Virus record (IMG/VR): IMGVR_UViG_3300030329_003320
Span: 1-37,085 of that record
DNA from: a virus
DNA: 37,085 nucleotides
Strand: one strand, 5' to 3'
The first letter of the stretch is position 1, and every line of letters starts with the position of its first letter. Under the pieces are notes generated by a model. That model was not told the origin of the DNA. It ran no database searches and saw only the letters and a list, made by a program, of their open reading frames with translations. Shown here piece after piece: positions 22,701 through 31,960 of the stretch. The position numbers were made by a program, and so were the translations under genes.

Positions 22701-23222
22701 AACAGTATATCTGTAAATGGTAGGCAGTTCTGTATCGATAAGTCATCGTTAGATCTGCTACAGGAAGACCCTGACTACTTTGGTGATGGCTCGACACCAA
22801 TATCAACAGACATAGAAACTGCTTGGATAAAGATGTCAGGCCCGCAAGGGTTCCAAAGAATACGAAACCTGCTGCTTCTAGGGGAGTTAAGCGCCGACAC
22901 CACCTTTAAATTAGAGCTTTTTTATGATTATAATACTTATCCGTCAGAAACAATAAATATAACCGCTTCTGACATAGCTAGCTTGGCATCCTACGGGGGC
23001 GGAGCAACATATGGCGGCACAACGTATTATGGAGGAAACAGCATCGACAGGGTATTTCAATTCCGGCATAAGCCGAAGATACAGAAATGCGAGAGCATGA
23101 AGCTCAGGATTGTCGAAACATCACTGACCACCCCCACAAAGGGATACGCATTAAACAATATGCTGCTAGAAGTGGCAGCTAAACAATCGGCGTTCAAAAT
23201 GAAGAATGCCAAGACAGTGTAG
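19752..23222 (+). CDS. Tail nozzle / stabilization protein (P22 gp10 role)
   Basis: 1156 residues. The start (Val-Ser-Ile-Asp-Phe-Gly-Leu-Gly then Phe-Asp-Gly-Ser-Lys-Asn-Val-Gln-Lys-Arg-Ala-Gly-Phe) is the recognisable N-terminus of podovirus nozzle proteins that read as beta-propellers. Later segments repeat propeller-like strands, including Arg-Leu-Phe-Leu-Leu-Ser-Ser, Arg-Asn-Arg-Ile-Tyr-Tyr-Ser and a Phe-Asp-Gln-Trp-Tyr motif near 970. It forms the tube under the adaptor. It is larger than P22 gp10 or T7 gp12, so extra domains are likely. No enzyme motif seen. Start ATG follows the preceding stop directly. Confidence 0.75.
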   Translation: MPLRTQKVSIDFGLGVDEFTDRKLVKEGKLIKAENVHFDGSKNVQKRAGFRTQVMHDLEGNPIEAPESIAKYKEQPVIFTANKVYTDAGSSAIGESVRWRDTGAFNLSADTSETGIGILPSAKDSDSDLKNVSTDQSTLTSGVRCCVWASENTSTSGTNTNASIGINIYDTNNGKILLDSKITQSNITTWTSVKVIPFGSQSSTPDRFIIFGTGRQSSATFGEFFVFTVRIDSNSVPYVQNEGTFWTWANIPNPDLTLSAIKRSDVSAVYDSQNSKIYMSTVFADLLTVPQVLPTIYKIEESSSASGFTGVVHSSANIGASVTTADEIIINSFLGDPSIEEVGITFACECDDPNTPGSQLEDRVMNGLGDSSNPSMLVASVMQGTSGVPATNEYRDDYTVRSIQYTRTDVVGSDIHYMAVHFAKDRDVSTGLKRYDVGNDFQEYTSMLAVDVGLRDPTPTNVVDQRTNIPFMRPQSNIAKYTSGTGSNAKDYIAIFVSKKNNKINLFDDNFGTSFLYMVEIDNSLLGKLIHPGHAVAKILPGTAFCGSSGQIEPRNVSKIELISNKLSFSCLKLPSANDRSVASFDIALGGSGQSVEFSGSLYTTGGFLKTFNGSEYVENNFHFAPNVIGIAEQGFQIVQDIFKEKLHPDQALKETQYIDPAGSTNPTYQFAFIYEWTDKNGEVHRSAPSEIVTVQSANANEIDGTNTLDFGVVPLINEFTEKENVLLKAYRTLNITSDTDPGVSLELFYDGDVLVDDYDKALVSEGFGITNYNFSKPDSKIIQNERLYISNSVVANIPPPSLDLMTVHDGRLFLLSSDNRNRIYYSKPKVRFSSAEFSDLHYIESPPDGGDINGIASLSGKLFMFKNELTLASYGSPLNESGTGGGYSPPTAFSQSIGCTNPDSVKSTDSGIFFQFYNNIYSIDRSLRLNEVGLGVVDSITSVSSIIHLSDLNELRICHDEGTVIYNTLFDQWYTSSLTTKNNSISVNGRQFCIDKSSLDLLQEDPDYFGDGSTPISTDIETAWIKMSGPQGFQRIRNLLLLGELSADTTFKLELFYDYNTYPSETINITASDIASLASYGGGATYGGTTYYGGNSIDRVFQFRHKPKIQKCESMKLRIVETSLTTPTKGYALNNMLLEVAAKQSAFKMKNAKTV

Positions 23223-23229
23223 GTGAAAT

Positions 23230-23916
23230 ATGAGCAGCTTTTTTGGTAAAGCCAAGGAATTCTTCGACATGGGGCCTGAGCTAAGACAGGCAGGGGAATT
23301 TGTGGGGCTTGTGGAAACGGCAGAAGAAAAGCAAATCAGGGAAGACTTAGATCGGCAAAAGAAAAAGCTCAGAGAGCAAGCCGAGACAGGCGTGACACCT
23401 GAACTGCGAGAGTTCGCAAGACGCGCAGCAAGAGCAAGAGCGGCATTGGGAGCGCAATTTGCGGACAGGCGGCTAACCCCTGAGCAAAAAGCGCGGTTCC
23501 TTGGGCGTTCGCAAGCCCAACTCTCAGGTGGTGTTGCCGCAGGTATGGCCGAGGCTCAAAGGCGCGGCAGGGAGTTTGCGGAGCAACAGCTACAGGCAAT
23601 AAACCAACAGCGGCGAGCGGAGATGCAGGCCGAGCAAGACAGGAACCTAAACGCACTACTTAGCGTCATCGGCACAGGGGCAGCACTAGCCACAGGCGGC
23701 GGCGGGGCAGCCATACCGACAGGCACCAACCCCGGCGCAATCGAGCCATCGGCACTAAGCCTGTTGTTTGGTGGAGGAGGACGCACGGGCAATGCCGCGA
23801 GAACTGCACCGGGACGCTCCCGATACGGCAGCACGGCATCTCTGAGGGGCAATGGCATTAGCGCCGACGACACATATGTTAACCTGCCGAACGAGCAGGG
23901 ACTTTTCTCAGTATGA
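23230..23916 (+). CDS. Probable DNA-ejection / internal virion protein
   Basis: 228 residues. Charged helices rich in Arg, Glu, Gln and Ala at about 25-140 suit a coiled coil. A Gly/Ala-rich hydrophobic segment (about 145-165) follows and could insert into a membrane. The tail is Gly/Arg-rich. Small helical proteins encoded right after the nozzle gene are ejection proteins in P22-like phages (gp7 position). Function inferred from position and composition. AGGTGA precedes the start. Confidence 0.6.
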   Translation: MSSFFGKAKEFFDMGPELRQAGEFVGLVETAEEKQIREDLDRQKKKLREQAETGVTPELREFARRAARARAALGAQFADRRLTPEQKARFLGRSQAQLSGGVAAGMAEAQRRGREFAEQQLQAINQQRRAEMQAEQDRNLNALLSVIGTGAALATGGGGAAIPTGTNPGAIEPSALSLLFGGGGRTGNAARTAPGRSRYGSTASLRGNGISADDTYVNLPNEQGLFSV

Positions 23917-23926
23917 GGATTTACTA

Positions 23927-25660
23927 ATGGCAACACCAACAAACACAAGCACAGTAGACAACAGCCTAGAGATTGGCGGCGCATCCGCGCAACCGAAAAA
24001 GGATACGCTTGAAGAATTGCTTCGCTCGATAGCAGAAAAAAATGCCGCCATACAGGTCGAGGCACCCGGCAACGAGAACATGATATTTGAGCGCCGCAAA
24101 GCTTTCAAGGAGCAGTACAAGTTGGAGCAGGCGCAGAAACAAGCCGAGAAAGAGAAGGACACAAGCTTGGCCAAGGGGATGGTGTTGGGTTCTGTCTATA
24201 AGGTAAAAGGAGCAAGAGAAAAATTAAAACAAAAGCATCAATTACCTCAAAAGAAAGAGCGTTTAGAAGCTGAACTGCAAAAAGAGAAGCTGCGAAAGGA
24301 TGCACTAGCCGAAAAATTGGAAAGCGACCTAGCGGCACAACAGGCTAGGAAAGACCAAGCGATGAGAAATTTTGCATCTCAGAATGCTCAGATTGAAAAA
24401 GCTTTTCAAGACGCGCACGCAAAGGCATCAAACAGGCTAAACGAACTCAACAGTAAGATATCTGCCGTGCAAGCCAAAGACCCCTCTAGGCCCATCTTCG
24501 GCAGCAGCTTAGGGATAGCCGCTGCAATGATTGGCGCACTAAGGCAGGGGCTATTTGGTGGGCAAAACAATGCCTACAACCTACTCAAGGAAAAAGTTGA
24601 GAGGGCTGCTATGGCGCAAATGAACTCGCTAAAGAGCCTACAGGTAGAGTCCGGTTCAGCAAAGAGAGTGCTAGATGGCATCGTGCAACAGGCCGAGAGT
24701 GACAAGGAGGCTCTAGACGCAACTAAGCAAGCCATAATTAGTGACGTAAAGGCACAAATAGGAAATATAATGAAAAACTATAAGCTAGAGCTTGACCAAA
24801 ACCAAGCAGTAGAGCTTGCCGATGCAGTATATGACCTAAGTGCAAACATAGTCGAGCAAGAGGCATCGGAGCAGGCTAGGCTCGCCTCTACAACCATCAG
24901 CGGGGCGAGGGCTGTCAATGAGCTAAATAAAGAACTACGAGAGTCTAGGGCTGCGACTACGGACATCCCTCCAACAAAAGAGGAGATAAAGCGTGCAGCC
25001 AAGCTACAAGAGGATGTAGAGAGCGCGGCAGGAAGCTTGCAAGGACTAGCAGACACAATAGATGCCCTTAAGAGGATGAACCCAAGCGTCTTCGGGCGAG
25101 TAACCGCAACAGGGCTTAGGTTTATTCCTGAGTTTCTAAGAACTGCCTCTCAGACCGAGATGGATATGCTTAAGGCGCAATTTAATCAAATACTCTTTGA
25201 GAAGTTAAGGGAAACACAGCAAAGGATATCTGATCAAGATAGACAAGCCATGCGGGGTTGGGTTGGCAGCATAAAGGGAGACCCGGAAGCTGTTGCCAAG
25301 CGATTTGAGAAGCTTGTCGGTGATTCAACAAATAAGATTAACCACTATATCACTCAAGCCGCAGACATTAGACTGTACCCTAGCGAGGCAGGCAAGCAAG
25401 CCATCATTGCCGCGCTACCATCGCACAAGATATTTGGAGAGAACTCTACTGCTCGCGCAGTATTTGAGCCGCACAGCATCCTGTTCACCAATAGCTTCGG
25501 CGAACCCTTGGGGTTTGGCAGGGCAGCCATGCGCGTGCCTGAAGCTGCAACGGGCAAGGGAATAACCGAGGCACAGCGCGAAGGAGAGGATGGCGGCGGA
25601 TGGGTCGGTAAAGGCATTGACATGGTTGGGGGACTCTTTAGGGGACGGAACGAACAGTAA
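23927..25660 (+). CDS. Helical ejection / internal virion protein
   Basis: 577 residues from the ATG at 23927, chosen for the TGAGGAT site upstream; the open frame extends 25 codons further into the preceding gene. It is almost wholly helical, with long coiled coils at about 40-190 and 240-400 rich in Lys, Glu, Gln and Ala. A Gly/Ile/Ala segment at about 195-215 (Leu-Gly-Ile-Ala-Ala-Ala-Met-Ile) could cross a membrane. The C-terminus is Gly-rich. Middle gene of three likely ejection proteins, which are thought to form a channel for DNA entry. Confidence 0.65.
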   Translation: MATPTNTSTVDNSLEIGGASAQPKKDTLEELLRSIAEKNAAIQVEAPGNENMIFERRKAFKEQYKLEQAQKQAEKEKDTSLAKGMVLGSVYKVKGAREKLKQKHQLPQKKERLEAELQKEKLRKDALAEKLESDLAAQQARKDQAMRNFASQNAQIEKAFQDAHAKASNRLNELNSKISAVQAKDPSRPIFGSSLGIAAAMIGALRQGLFGGQNNAYNLLKEKVERAAMAQMNSLKSLQVESGSAKRVLDGIVQQAESDKEALDATKQAIISDVKAQIGNIMKNYKLELDQNQAVELADAVYDLSANIVEQEASEQARLASTTISGARAVNELNKELRESRAATTDIPPTKEEIKRAAKLQEDVESAAGSLQGLADTIDALKRMNPSVFGRVTATGLRFIPEFLRTASQTEMDMLKAQFNQILFEKLRETQQRISDQDRQAMRGWVGSIKGDPEAVAKRFEKLVGDSTNKINHYITQAADIRLYPSEAGKQAIIAALPSHKIFGENSTARAVFEPHSILFTNSFGEPLGFGRAAMRVPEAATGKGITEAQREGEDGGGWVGKGIDMVGGLFRGRNEQ

Positions 25661-25664
25661 AGCA

Positions 25665-28574
25665 ATGTCCGATAAAGAACAGGAAAAAATAGCCCTAGCG
25701 GAGCTAGCGGAAGATGAGCAGCTTAAGCGTGCCTCAAGAGCCTTGGCCACCCCTCCCATGGAGGAGAGTTCTGCGCTAGCGGTAGGCGAGTTAATCGGTG
25801 AAGGATTCGCACTAGACCGTAGCGGAGATATAAAGCAGATACCCGAATGGGTGCAGGCAAAGAGCAAGGAACTGCTCGACCCAACTATGCACGAAGCACC
25901 ACCTAAGTGGGCTAGGGAACTCGCAGTTAAGCGCCGAATAGACCGCAAGTACGGTAGCGAAAGACAGGCTGCCCTTGCACTAGGTCTCATTGAGGCCGCC
26001 GATCCTCTTGGTGCTTTTGACATATACGCAAGTGTTTCAAGTGACGAAATGCGAGAGGAAATTAAATACCTCAAGGATGTACACCCCGGCATCGTGTACG
26101 GCACCGAGATTGCGGGCATGGCTTTGGGCGGCGCGGCAGTAAAGACAACGGGTAAGCTCATAACCAAGCTCATCGGAAAAGAAGCTGCTGAAAAGGTTAT
26201 GCGCTCAATGCTTGGCAAGAGCGTTAAGAAGGCTGCCAAGGCCGCCACCGTACAGGATGCCGTAATCAAGAAGCTGAGTAAGGGCGTTGGCGAGAAGCTT
26301 GGCGCAAAGCGTAAGCTAATCAACAAGACAATCCTACCTGCACAATCCAAGGGCAAGTTAGCAGACGCTATGCTGTATTCGCCCGCCATACGCAAGGTAA
26401 CCAAGATAGTCGGGGAGTTGCCTGAGACCGCCACTCAGAGCGCCATCTATGCCGCAGGGGAAGCCGCGAAGAGTGCAGCACTAAACAGTGACGAAGACCT
26501 GACCGCCGAGAATGCCACAGATGTGCTTTGGAACACAGGCGTTGGGATAGGCCTACAGGGCGCTTTAGGGCTAGTGTCTCCGCTAGCCATGCAGGGCGGG
26601 CAATCCGTCGTTGAGATGGGCAAGCTAGGCAAGAAGCTTGTCAGGAAGATGCACGATAGCAACCCTGAAACACTTAGTGGCAAGAACTTAAAAAAACTAC
26701 TCGACATTGCAGCAGACGGGCGCGACTTTACGAAGCGACTAACGCGCAGCCATGCCGGAAAACCCGGCAGTGACGAGCTATTTAAACTGTTGCGAGATGG
26801 CAAGCTTATGCGTGCCGCCAATATGCGAGTACACAATAGCCCGGACGCACGCCCTGTCATGCCATCACTGAAAAAGGAAACAATCAAGAGCAGACTAGAA
26901 ACGCTAAACAAGTACTTTCACGAAAAGAGAAAAGACATAACAGACATCGTAGATAATAGCCGACAGGCTAAGATGGCAAGACGTAGTGCTAGTGCTTCCG
27001 GTGTCAACGCAGGCTCGCCTAGCCCCACCCTGCGTATGCCCGGTTCGTCGCTTGTCAGGATGAATAGCGTAGCAGACGCACTGAATGAGGCAAAGCTGCA
27101 ATTCATGACCCCTGTTGCAAAGCGCCGAGCGCAGCAATTGCAAAAAGAAATACACGAATCCATCACCAAGTTAGACGATCCATCCATAAGCCACGCCGAG
27201 CGAACTAGGCTAACCGAAAGGCTTGAGGCTCTACGGCATGGAGAGGGCGCACTTAATGATATGCTTTCTAGGATTGATGACGAGAGCGTGTTTCTGAGGG
27301 AGACCAAAGAGCAAGTAAAGGCATTAGATGACCTAATATTTAGCACTAGACAGCATGGTGACGCACTAAGCATCAACGATGCAATAAAGCAGAGAAGGAG
27401 CGACTTCCTTAACTCGCACCAAGACTTCAATAACCCGTATGCACTACGCTCTAGGCTTATCACGAACGAGATACTTAGCAGCCTAGATCGCACCGCAAAG
27501 GGCATGGTTCGTTCAGGAGACCTATCCGCTAGCCGCGCTTCTAAGCTCGTGCAGGACTTCATAGACAACGACCGCAAGTGGCACTTAATCATACCCATGC
27601 TGCAAGACGTTGGTAAGGCAGTCGATAAGGCAGTCGATAAAGACTCACTAGTTAAGATAAACCTTTCGGATGCCTTCTTGGCACCATACTCTCTTCGTTG
27701 GGCAGGTATGCGCGTAGCCGCTAGGTCGCTAGGCTCCTTCGTAGACCGCACAAATGCGCTTAAGAGTGCCATGCTCTTCGGTGAGGACTACAGCAAGGCG
27801 GCACTGAATTTCGTCATAGATAAGGCCACTCAATCGACACGACTAGCAGAAGAGCTTGCAGATAGTATTGCCACTAGAAGGGCATTCGCCATAAAGGCCG
27901 CCGCACCAATAGATGCCAAACAATTCACAGGCGAGTCCGAGGAGCAGGTTAAGCAGTTTAGGAAGAGTGCTGATCAGATAGCGGAAGATTACCAAAAGTA
28001 CTACCAAGATGTGAGCGCAGCCTTGAGTGTGCCTGAAGAGACAATGCAACAAGTGGTAGAGAACCTCGATGCGGTAGCCAACCTGAGTGAGACACAAGCG
28101 CAAAAGATAGCACTACAGAACCTGAAAGAGATGCAGTATATAAGGGACAACGTATTAACCAAGACCACCGACTTTAATGGGGACGCACTACCATCCCAAG
28201 AAGAAATAGACAACCTCAAGAAAGCTATAGCGGTAATCAATAATGACGGTGCATCCATCTACGCAAGGATCGCAGACGGCACCCTAGATAGCTATTCAGC
28301 CAAGGTGTTTAGAGACCTATACCCCAAAAAGCACAACGAACTAGTTGAGATAATTCTTCCGGTGGTTGCCGAGATGGGCAAGAAGAAGGAAAATATTCCC
28401 TATAAAATCAGAAGATCTCTAGAAACCTTAATGCCCGGTTACAACTTTAGCATACTGCCGCAAGCACCATTAACCTTGGGGGTTCAGCAAAACGCCTTTT
28501 CACCCGACGACAGAACAGCTAAAATGGGGCAAGACCAACTAGATATGGGCGCAAGAGCCGCTACGGAGTTTTAA
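25665..28574 (+). CDS. Large internal virion / ejection protein
   Basis: 969 residues from the ATG at 25665. An upstream in-frame ATG at 25590 has a better site (AAGGAGAGG) but would overlap the preceding gene by 71 bp. The protein is largely helical. A Gly/Ala-rich segment at about 140-175 (Ile-Ala-Gly-Met-Ala-Leu-Gly-Gly-Ala) and another at about 290-325 may be membrane-active. Long charged coils cover about 400-700. Position and size match the largest ejection proteins of podoviruses. No lysozyme motif was recognised. Confidence 0.65.
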   Translation: MSDKEQEKIALAELAEDEQLKRASRALATPPMEESSALAVGELIGEGFALDRSGDIKQIPEWVQAKSKELLDPTMHEAPPKWARELAVKRRIDRKYGSERQAALALGLIEAADPLGAFDIYASVSSDEMREEIKYLKDVHPGIVYGTEIAGMALGGAAVKTTGKLITKLIGKEAAEKVMRSMLGKSVKKAAKAATVQDAVIKKLSKGVGEKLGAKRKLINKTILPAQSKGKLADAMLYSPAIRKVTKIVGELPETATQSAIYAAGEAAKSAALNSDEDLTAENATDVLWNTGVGIGLQGALGLVSPLAMQGGQSVVEMGKLGKKLVRKMHDSNPETLSGKNLKKLLDIAADGRDFTKRLTRSHAGKPGSDELFKLLRDGKLMRAANMRVHNSPDARPVMPSLKKETIKSRLETLNKYFHEKRKDITDIVDNSRQAKMARRSASASGVNAGSPSPTLRMPGSSLVRMNSVADALNEAKLQFMTPVAKRRAQQLQKEIHESITKLDDPSISHAERTRLTERLEALRHGEGALNDMLSRIDDESVFLRETKEQVKALDDLIFSTRQHGDALSINDAIKQRRSDFLNSHQDFNNPYALRSRLITNEILSSLDRTAKGMVRSGDLSASRASKLVQDFIDNDRKWHLIIPMLQDVGKAVDKAVDKDSLVKINLSDAFLAPYSLRWAGMRVAARSLGSFVDRTNALKSAMLFGEDYSKAALNFVIDKATQSTRLAEELADSIATRRAFAIKAAAPIDAKQFTGESEEQVKQFRKSADQIAEDYQKYYQDVSAALSVPEETMQQVVENLDAVANLSETQAQKIALQNLKEMQYIRDNVLTKTTDFNGDALPSQEEIDNLKKAIAVINNDGASIYARIADGTLDSYSAKVFRDLYPKKHNELVEIILPVVAEMGKKKENIPYKIRRSLETLMPGYNFSILPQAPLTLGVQQNAFSPDDRTAKMGQDQLDMGARAATEF

Positions 28575-28575
28575 C

Positions 28576-28860
28576 ATGGGAGAGCAACTCTCAACGATCA
28601 CAAAGGCACTAGCCATTGTAATGAGTACGATAGCACTATCCGCAACGGCGGGGCCATGCAGTACGACATACAATTTTGTGAGCAAAGGAGAAGCGGCAAA
28701 AGTGCATACGGAAATCAAGCAGGAAATGAGAGGGATGGAGAAAGAGCTTCACTCCATCGAGAAAAGATTGGCGATTATAGACTCAAAGCAAAGCGAGATG
28801 CACGAAGATTTGAAGTCTATTCTTAACTACATATTGAGGAGCAAAACGAATGGTGATTGA
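28576..28860 (+). CDS. Membrane-anchored coiled-coil protein
   Basis: 94 residues. A hydrophobic segment at about 10-26 is followed by Ala-Gly-Pro-Cys and then a continuous charged helix (about 38-90, Lys/Glu/Met/Leu-rich). It could be an N-terminal signal or anchor with an outer coiled coil, similar in build to spanin-like or tail-associated small proteins. The lysis genes are distant, so a spanin is only one option. It lies between ejection and fibre genes and overlaps the next gene by 11 bp. Confidence 0.55.
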   Translation: MGEQLSTITKALAIVMSTIALSATAGPCSTTYNFVSKGEAAKVHTEIKQEMRGMEKELHSIEKRLAIIDSKQSEMHEDLKSILNYILRSKTNGD

Positions 28861-29173
28861 GTACAGTATTGGTGATACTTCACCCGCTATAGAGATCGAA
28901 ATAGAGAACTATGACCTGACAGGGTGTAGCCTCAAATTTGCTATTGGATTTACGGCAGGGAGCAAGGAGTTTGACCTTACCCTCGACGCAGACCCAACCA
29001 CAGGAAAGGCATCAGGCACCTTCCCTGCCCCGCCCGCTCCCGGAGACCCACCGTTCCTCAACGAGTCGGGCAAGTTTCCCGCAGAAATCCAACTTGTGAC
29101 ATCGGCAGGTCTGATAGAGACTTTTCGAGGTTTTTACGTTAGAGTATATGAGCAGTTAGCGACAAATCCATAG
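28850..29173 (+). CDS. BppU_N-like beta-sandwich, fibre-associated protein
   Basis: 107 residues. The pattern Gly-Asp-Thr-Ser-Pro-Ala-Ile near the start, Tyr-Asp-Leu-Thr-Gly-Cys-Ser-Leu, an Asp-Pro-Thr-Thr-Gly-Lys turn and a final Thr-Phe-Arg-Gly-Phe-Tyr-Val-Arg-Val strand resembles the N-terminal domain of baseplate upper proteins and other small phage Ig-like domains. It directly precedes the large fibre gene and may anchor it. Similarity judged by eye only. Confidence 0.55.
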   Translation: MVIEYSIGDTSPAIEIEIENYDLTGCSLKFAIGFTAGSKEFDLTLDADPTTGKASGTFPAPPAPGDPPFLNESGKFPAEIQLVTSAGLIETFRGFYVRVYEQLATNP

Positions 29174-29182
29174 AGAGACAGT

Positions 29183-31942
29183 ATGCCTAGTTTTAAACTT
29201 AAATCAGGGCCAAACACACTCAAGCTGAGTACGGGGCCAAAGAGATATCAGATAAAAACTGTGCATCTGTATGGGGGCGGCTCAGGGGGTGGGGGCGCAC
29301 CATCCGGCCCTGCGGGTGGAGACCTGAGCGGAACATACCCCGATCCTGCGGTTTCCGCCATGACCGAAACAAGTGGCCCAACATCACTCTCTCTTGGCGC
29401 AATAGCGGATGGAGATTTTCTTGTTCGATCGGGAACTGATATCATCGGAACCACATCGGGTAGCGGGATATCTCACTCCTCACTGTCGGGGCTAACCTCT
29501 CCCGCCAACGATCACACTCAGTATTTGGGTGGTGATGGTCTCAACGCGCAGCCCGTATTGGACTTGGGCGGCAACGCTATAAACGATCTCTCTATCATAA
29601 GCGAACTTCAGAAGATCTCAGGAAGCACGGCCCTTACATCTAATCGCGGAATGTCATTTGACTCGTCAACGGGAACGGTTAGCGTCGAACATGGCAGCAA
29701 CTCGGCCACCCCTATTGCCGGGAAACCAATGATGACGCTCAGTAGCCGACAAGACATAAATACCTCGGTCAGAACTCTATCCCTTAGCTCAGACAGAAAC
29801 GCAACTCTGACCTATGGTGTCGAGATGGAGATGACTGATGATGAGTTCAGAACAGACATAGGGAATGCGTCCGTTAAGAAGAGTTATCGCTTTGCGGGTG
29901 CAGAGGTTCTTGAGCTTACGAGTGGCGATGACATGGCCACGTTTAGGCGGAAGTCTCCGGTCGCAATTGGGGCGCACGGATGCAACATTTTCCTAGAACA
30001 CATTAGCAATTTCGGCATTGTTGACTCGGTGCTGCGAATAAGATCTGAGAGGTACACTACAGCGGGGCCAAGTCTTGTCAATTATCCACTTGGCGAAATC
30101 ATGGCTATAACCAATAACTCTAGACTTTTCTTGGGCGCTAGCAATAATCGTTGGGCAGCCATTCTCAGGGAAAGCAATATGACCATGCGCGTTGGTGCGG
30201 AGTTAGACCCTGAAATAAGACCTTGGACTCTTGAGGTCGCACCGGGGCAACTTAATCGCGGAATAAGATTGTTTGAGTCAAGGAACAGATCTGTGTTGGC
30301 TATGAGCGCAGAGTACAGAGCAGCAGCCGCTAGTCTTTTCAGCTTCCCCATAACCACTGCGGGCGGAACAATCGCTCAGGTATCCCCTGCCGTTGACTCC
30401 ATAATTGGGCTATTCCCATACGATTCATCAGGAGACAACTTAGATAGGAACTTAATCATCACCGCATCAGGGAATATGGTTCCTGCCTTCAATGATGCTA
30501 TAAAACTAAAGCACAATGGCGGCATAGATATTTGGGGTGATACTGAGTTTTTCAATACCGTAACTGCCGCACAATTGGTCGGCCCGCTGACGGGTGACGT
30601 AACAGGCAACGTAACCGGGGATGTGACGGGAGACTTAACGGGTGACGTAACCGGAGACGTAACAGGAGATGTAACAGGGAACCTTACAGGGAATGTCACC
30701 GGAAACCTTACGGGCAATGTAACAGGGAATGTTACAGGTGATCTGACAGGGACTGTGACCGGAGATCTTTGGGGTAGCGTGTTCGCGGATGACGGAACAG
30801 GCCCCGTGTTAACATCCCCAAACACATTTGCAAACGGAGCGGTAGAGCTTGCCTCTAACGGCTCAGGCACCATGACCGTCACTTCCGGTGGAGCGTTTGC
30901 TCTGACCACCAACGGAAGCAATGCCATAACCGCAGACACCGCACAAAACGTAGTGCTTAACAGCGATGTCGCTAACTCAGTTGCTACTAAGGGGTTTAAG
31001 CTCAATGTTGCCGAGGGGATAGACGCGACTGCCGGATACCTTCAAGTCGGCACCTCTCGCACCGCTGATGGAGAGGTCTACTTTAACCTTAACGCATCCG
31101 GCCCGCTTGGGACATATACCACCTACGGAGTAAGGATACTCAGGCAAGCAGGAGACAACGGGTCAACATTTTTTGACCATCGCGGTGCGGGTGCCATGTA
31201 CATAAGAACCCTAGACACAAGCAGCATGGTGTTTAGAACTGCGAACACTACAAGGTACAGCATATCCTCCGGTGGAGGACACACGTTTGGGCCTTTAAAC
31301 AGCACATACTTCAAGATAGACCCCGGCTCTTCTTCATCAAGTGGGTATGATGGACATATAAAGTGCAAGGACACGGGTGTTCATCTTACCACCAATGTAA
31401 CTTCTCGCGGAATATCCCTAGGAGGTAACAATAGCGAGGACTTCCATGTCCACAAAACGGCAGACGGAGGAAACTCTCAAGCTAAAGCGCTATACGTTAC
31501 GGATGTCGGCACCGACCCAACAGCATATAGCCCGGCACCAAGCACTGCGTACAACATCCTTAACAGGCAGAACACAATCTGTGCTAGTGGGAAGTTTACC
31601 GTCATTGCTGCAACATCGGTTACCACCTCATCAAATCATTTCGGCATAGACGAAACAACAACGAACGCATCGGGGTATGTGTCAGCGGGGCAGTTCTATG
31701 TCTATCTCGATCGAAAAGTTGAGCCTGACGCAACGATACTCGTGTCCACGAACGCGCAACTGTCTTGGACGGCAGCAGCACTATCAAGCTGCGGGGCGCA
31801 CCTCGACAGTTCAGCGGGGGCATGGCAATATCAGAGAATACTTGTTACCGTAGGGGCATACCTTTCTGCTTCAGGTAACGTGGTTGGGCTAGATTCAGAC
31901 TTTAGCTTGGCAGTCATAGGATTAATGGATGATGACCCATAA
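29183..31942 (+). CDS. Tail fibre protein with tetrapeptide GxxT repeats
   Basis: 919 residues. The N-terminal part has a Gly-rich linker (about 31-48) then Gly-Asp-Leu-Ser-Gly-Thr-Tyr-Pro-Asp-Pro, a motif shared by many tail fibres. At about 470-530 a run of Gly-Asp/Asn-Val/Leu-Thr tetrapeptides suggests a triple-stranded beta helix shaft. The C-terminal 130 residues form a separate beta domain. It should trimerise into the receptor-binding fibre. No chaperone motif ending in a catalytic dyad was recognised. Confidence 0.75.
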   Translation: MPSFKLKSGPNTLKLSTGPKRYQIKTVHLYGGGSGGGGAPSGPAGGDLSGTYPDPAVSAMTETSGPTSLSLGAIADGDFLVRSGTDIIGTTSGSGISHSSLSGLTSPANDHTQYLGGDGLNAQPVLDLGGNAINDLSIISELQKISGSTALTSNRGMSFDSSTGTVSVEHGSNSATPIAGKPMMTLSSRQDINTSVRTLSLSSDRNATLTYGVEMEMTDDEFRTDIGNASVKKSYRFAGAEVLELTSGDDMATFRRKSPVAIGAHGCNIFLEHISNFGIVDSVLRIRSERYTTAGPSLVNYPLGEIMAITNNSRLFLGASNNRWAAILRESNMTMRVGAELDPEIRPWTLEVAPGQLNRGIRLFESRNRSVLAMSAEYRAAAASLFSFPITTAGGTIAQVSPAVDSIIGLFPYDSSGDNLDRNLIITASGNMVPAFNDAIKLKHNGGIDIWGDTEFFNTVTAAQLVGPLTGDVTGNVTGDVTGDLTGDVTGDVTGDVTGNLTGNVTGNLTGNVTGNVTGDLTGTVTGDLWGSVFADDGTGPVLTSPNTFANGAVELASNGSGTMTVTSGGAFALTTNGSNAITADTAQNVVLNSDVANSVATKGFKLNVAEGIDATAGYLQVGTSRTADGEVYFNLNASGPLGTYTTYGVRILRQAGDNGSTFFDHRGAGAMYIRTLDTSSMVFRTANTTRYSISSGGGHTFGPLNSTYFKIDPGSSSSSGYDGHIKCKDTGVHLTTNVTSRGISLGGNNSEDFHVHKTADGGNSQAKALYVTDVGTDPTAYSPAPSTAYNILNRQNTICASGKFTVIAATSVTTSSNHFGIDETTTNASGYVSAGQFYVYLDRKVEPDATILVSTNAQLSWTAAALSSCGAHLDSSAGAWQYQRILVTVGAYLSASGNVVGLDSDFSLAVIGLMDDDP
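30590..30775 (+). repeat. Tandem 12-bp repeats coding for GxxT units
   Basis: About fifteen copies of a 12-base unit of the type ggtgacgtaaca, varying mostly in third positions and between Asp/Asn and Val/Leu. Protein sequence is kept while the DNA has drifted, pointing to selection for the beta-helix rather than recent expansion. Part of the fibre gene. Confidence 0.85.
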
Positions 31943-31960
31943 ACAACAAAGGAATAAATA

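Noticed and set aside
25415-26434. 339-codon leftward frame inside the ejection protein genes
   Set aside because: It is antisense to two rightward genes, has a Leu/Ser/Ala-rich shadow composition and no start signal.
26918-27772. 284-codon leftward frame within the large ejection protein
   Set aside because: It is an antisense shadow, with a Ser/Leu/Arg-rich composition typical of the reverse of Lys/Glu/Ala-rich coding.
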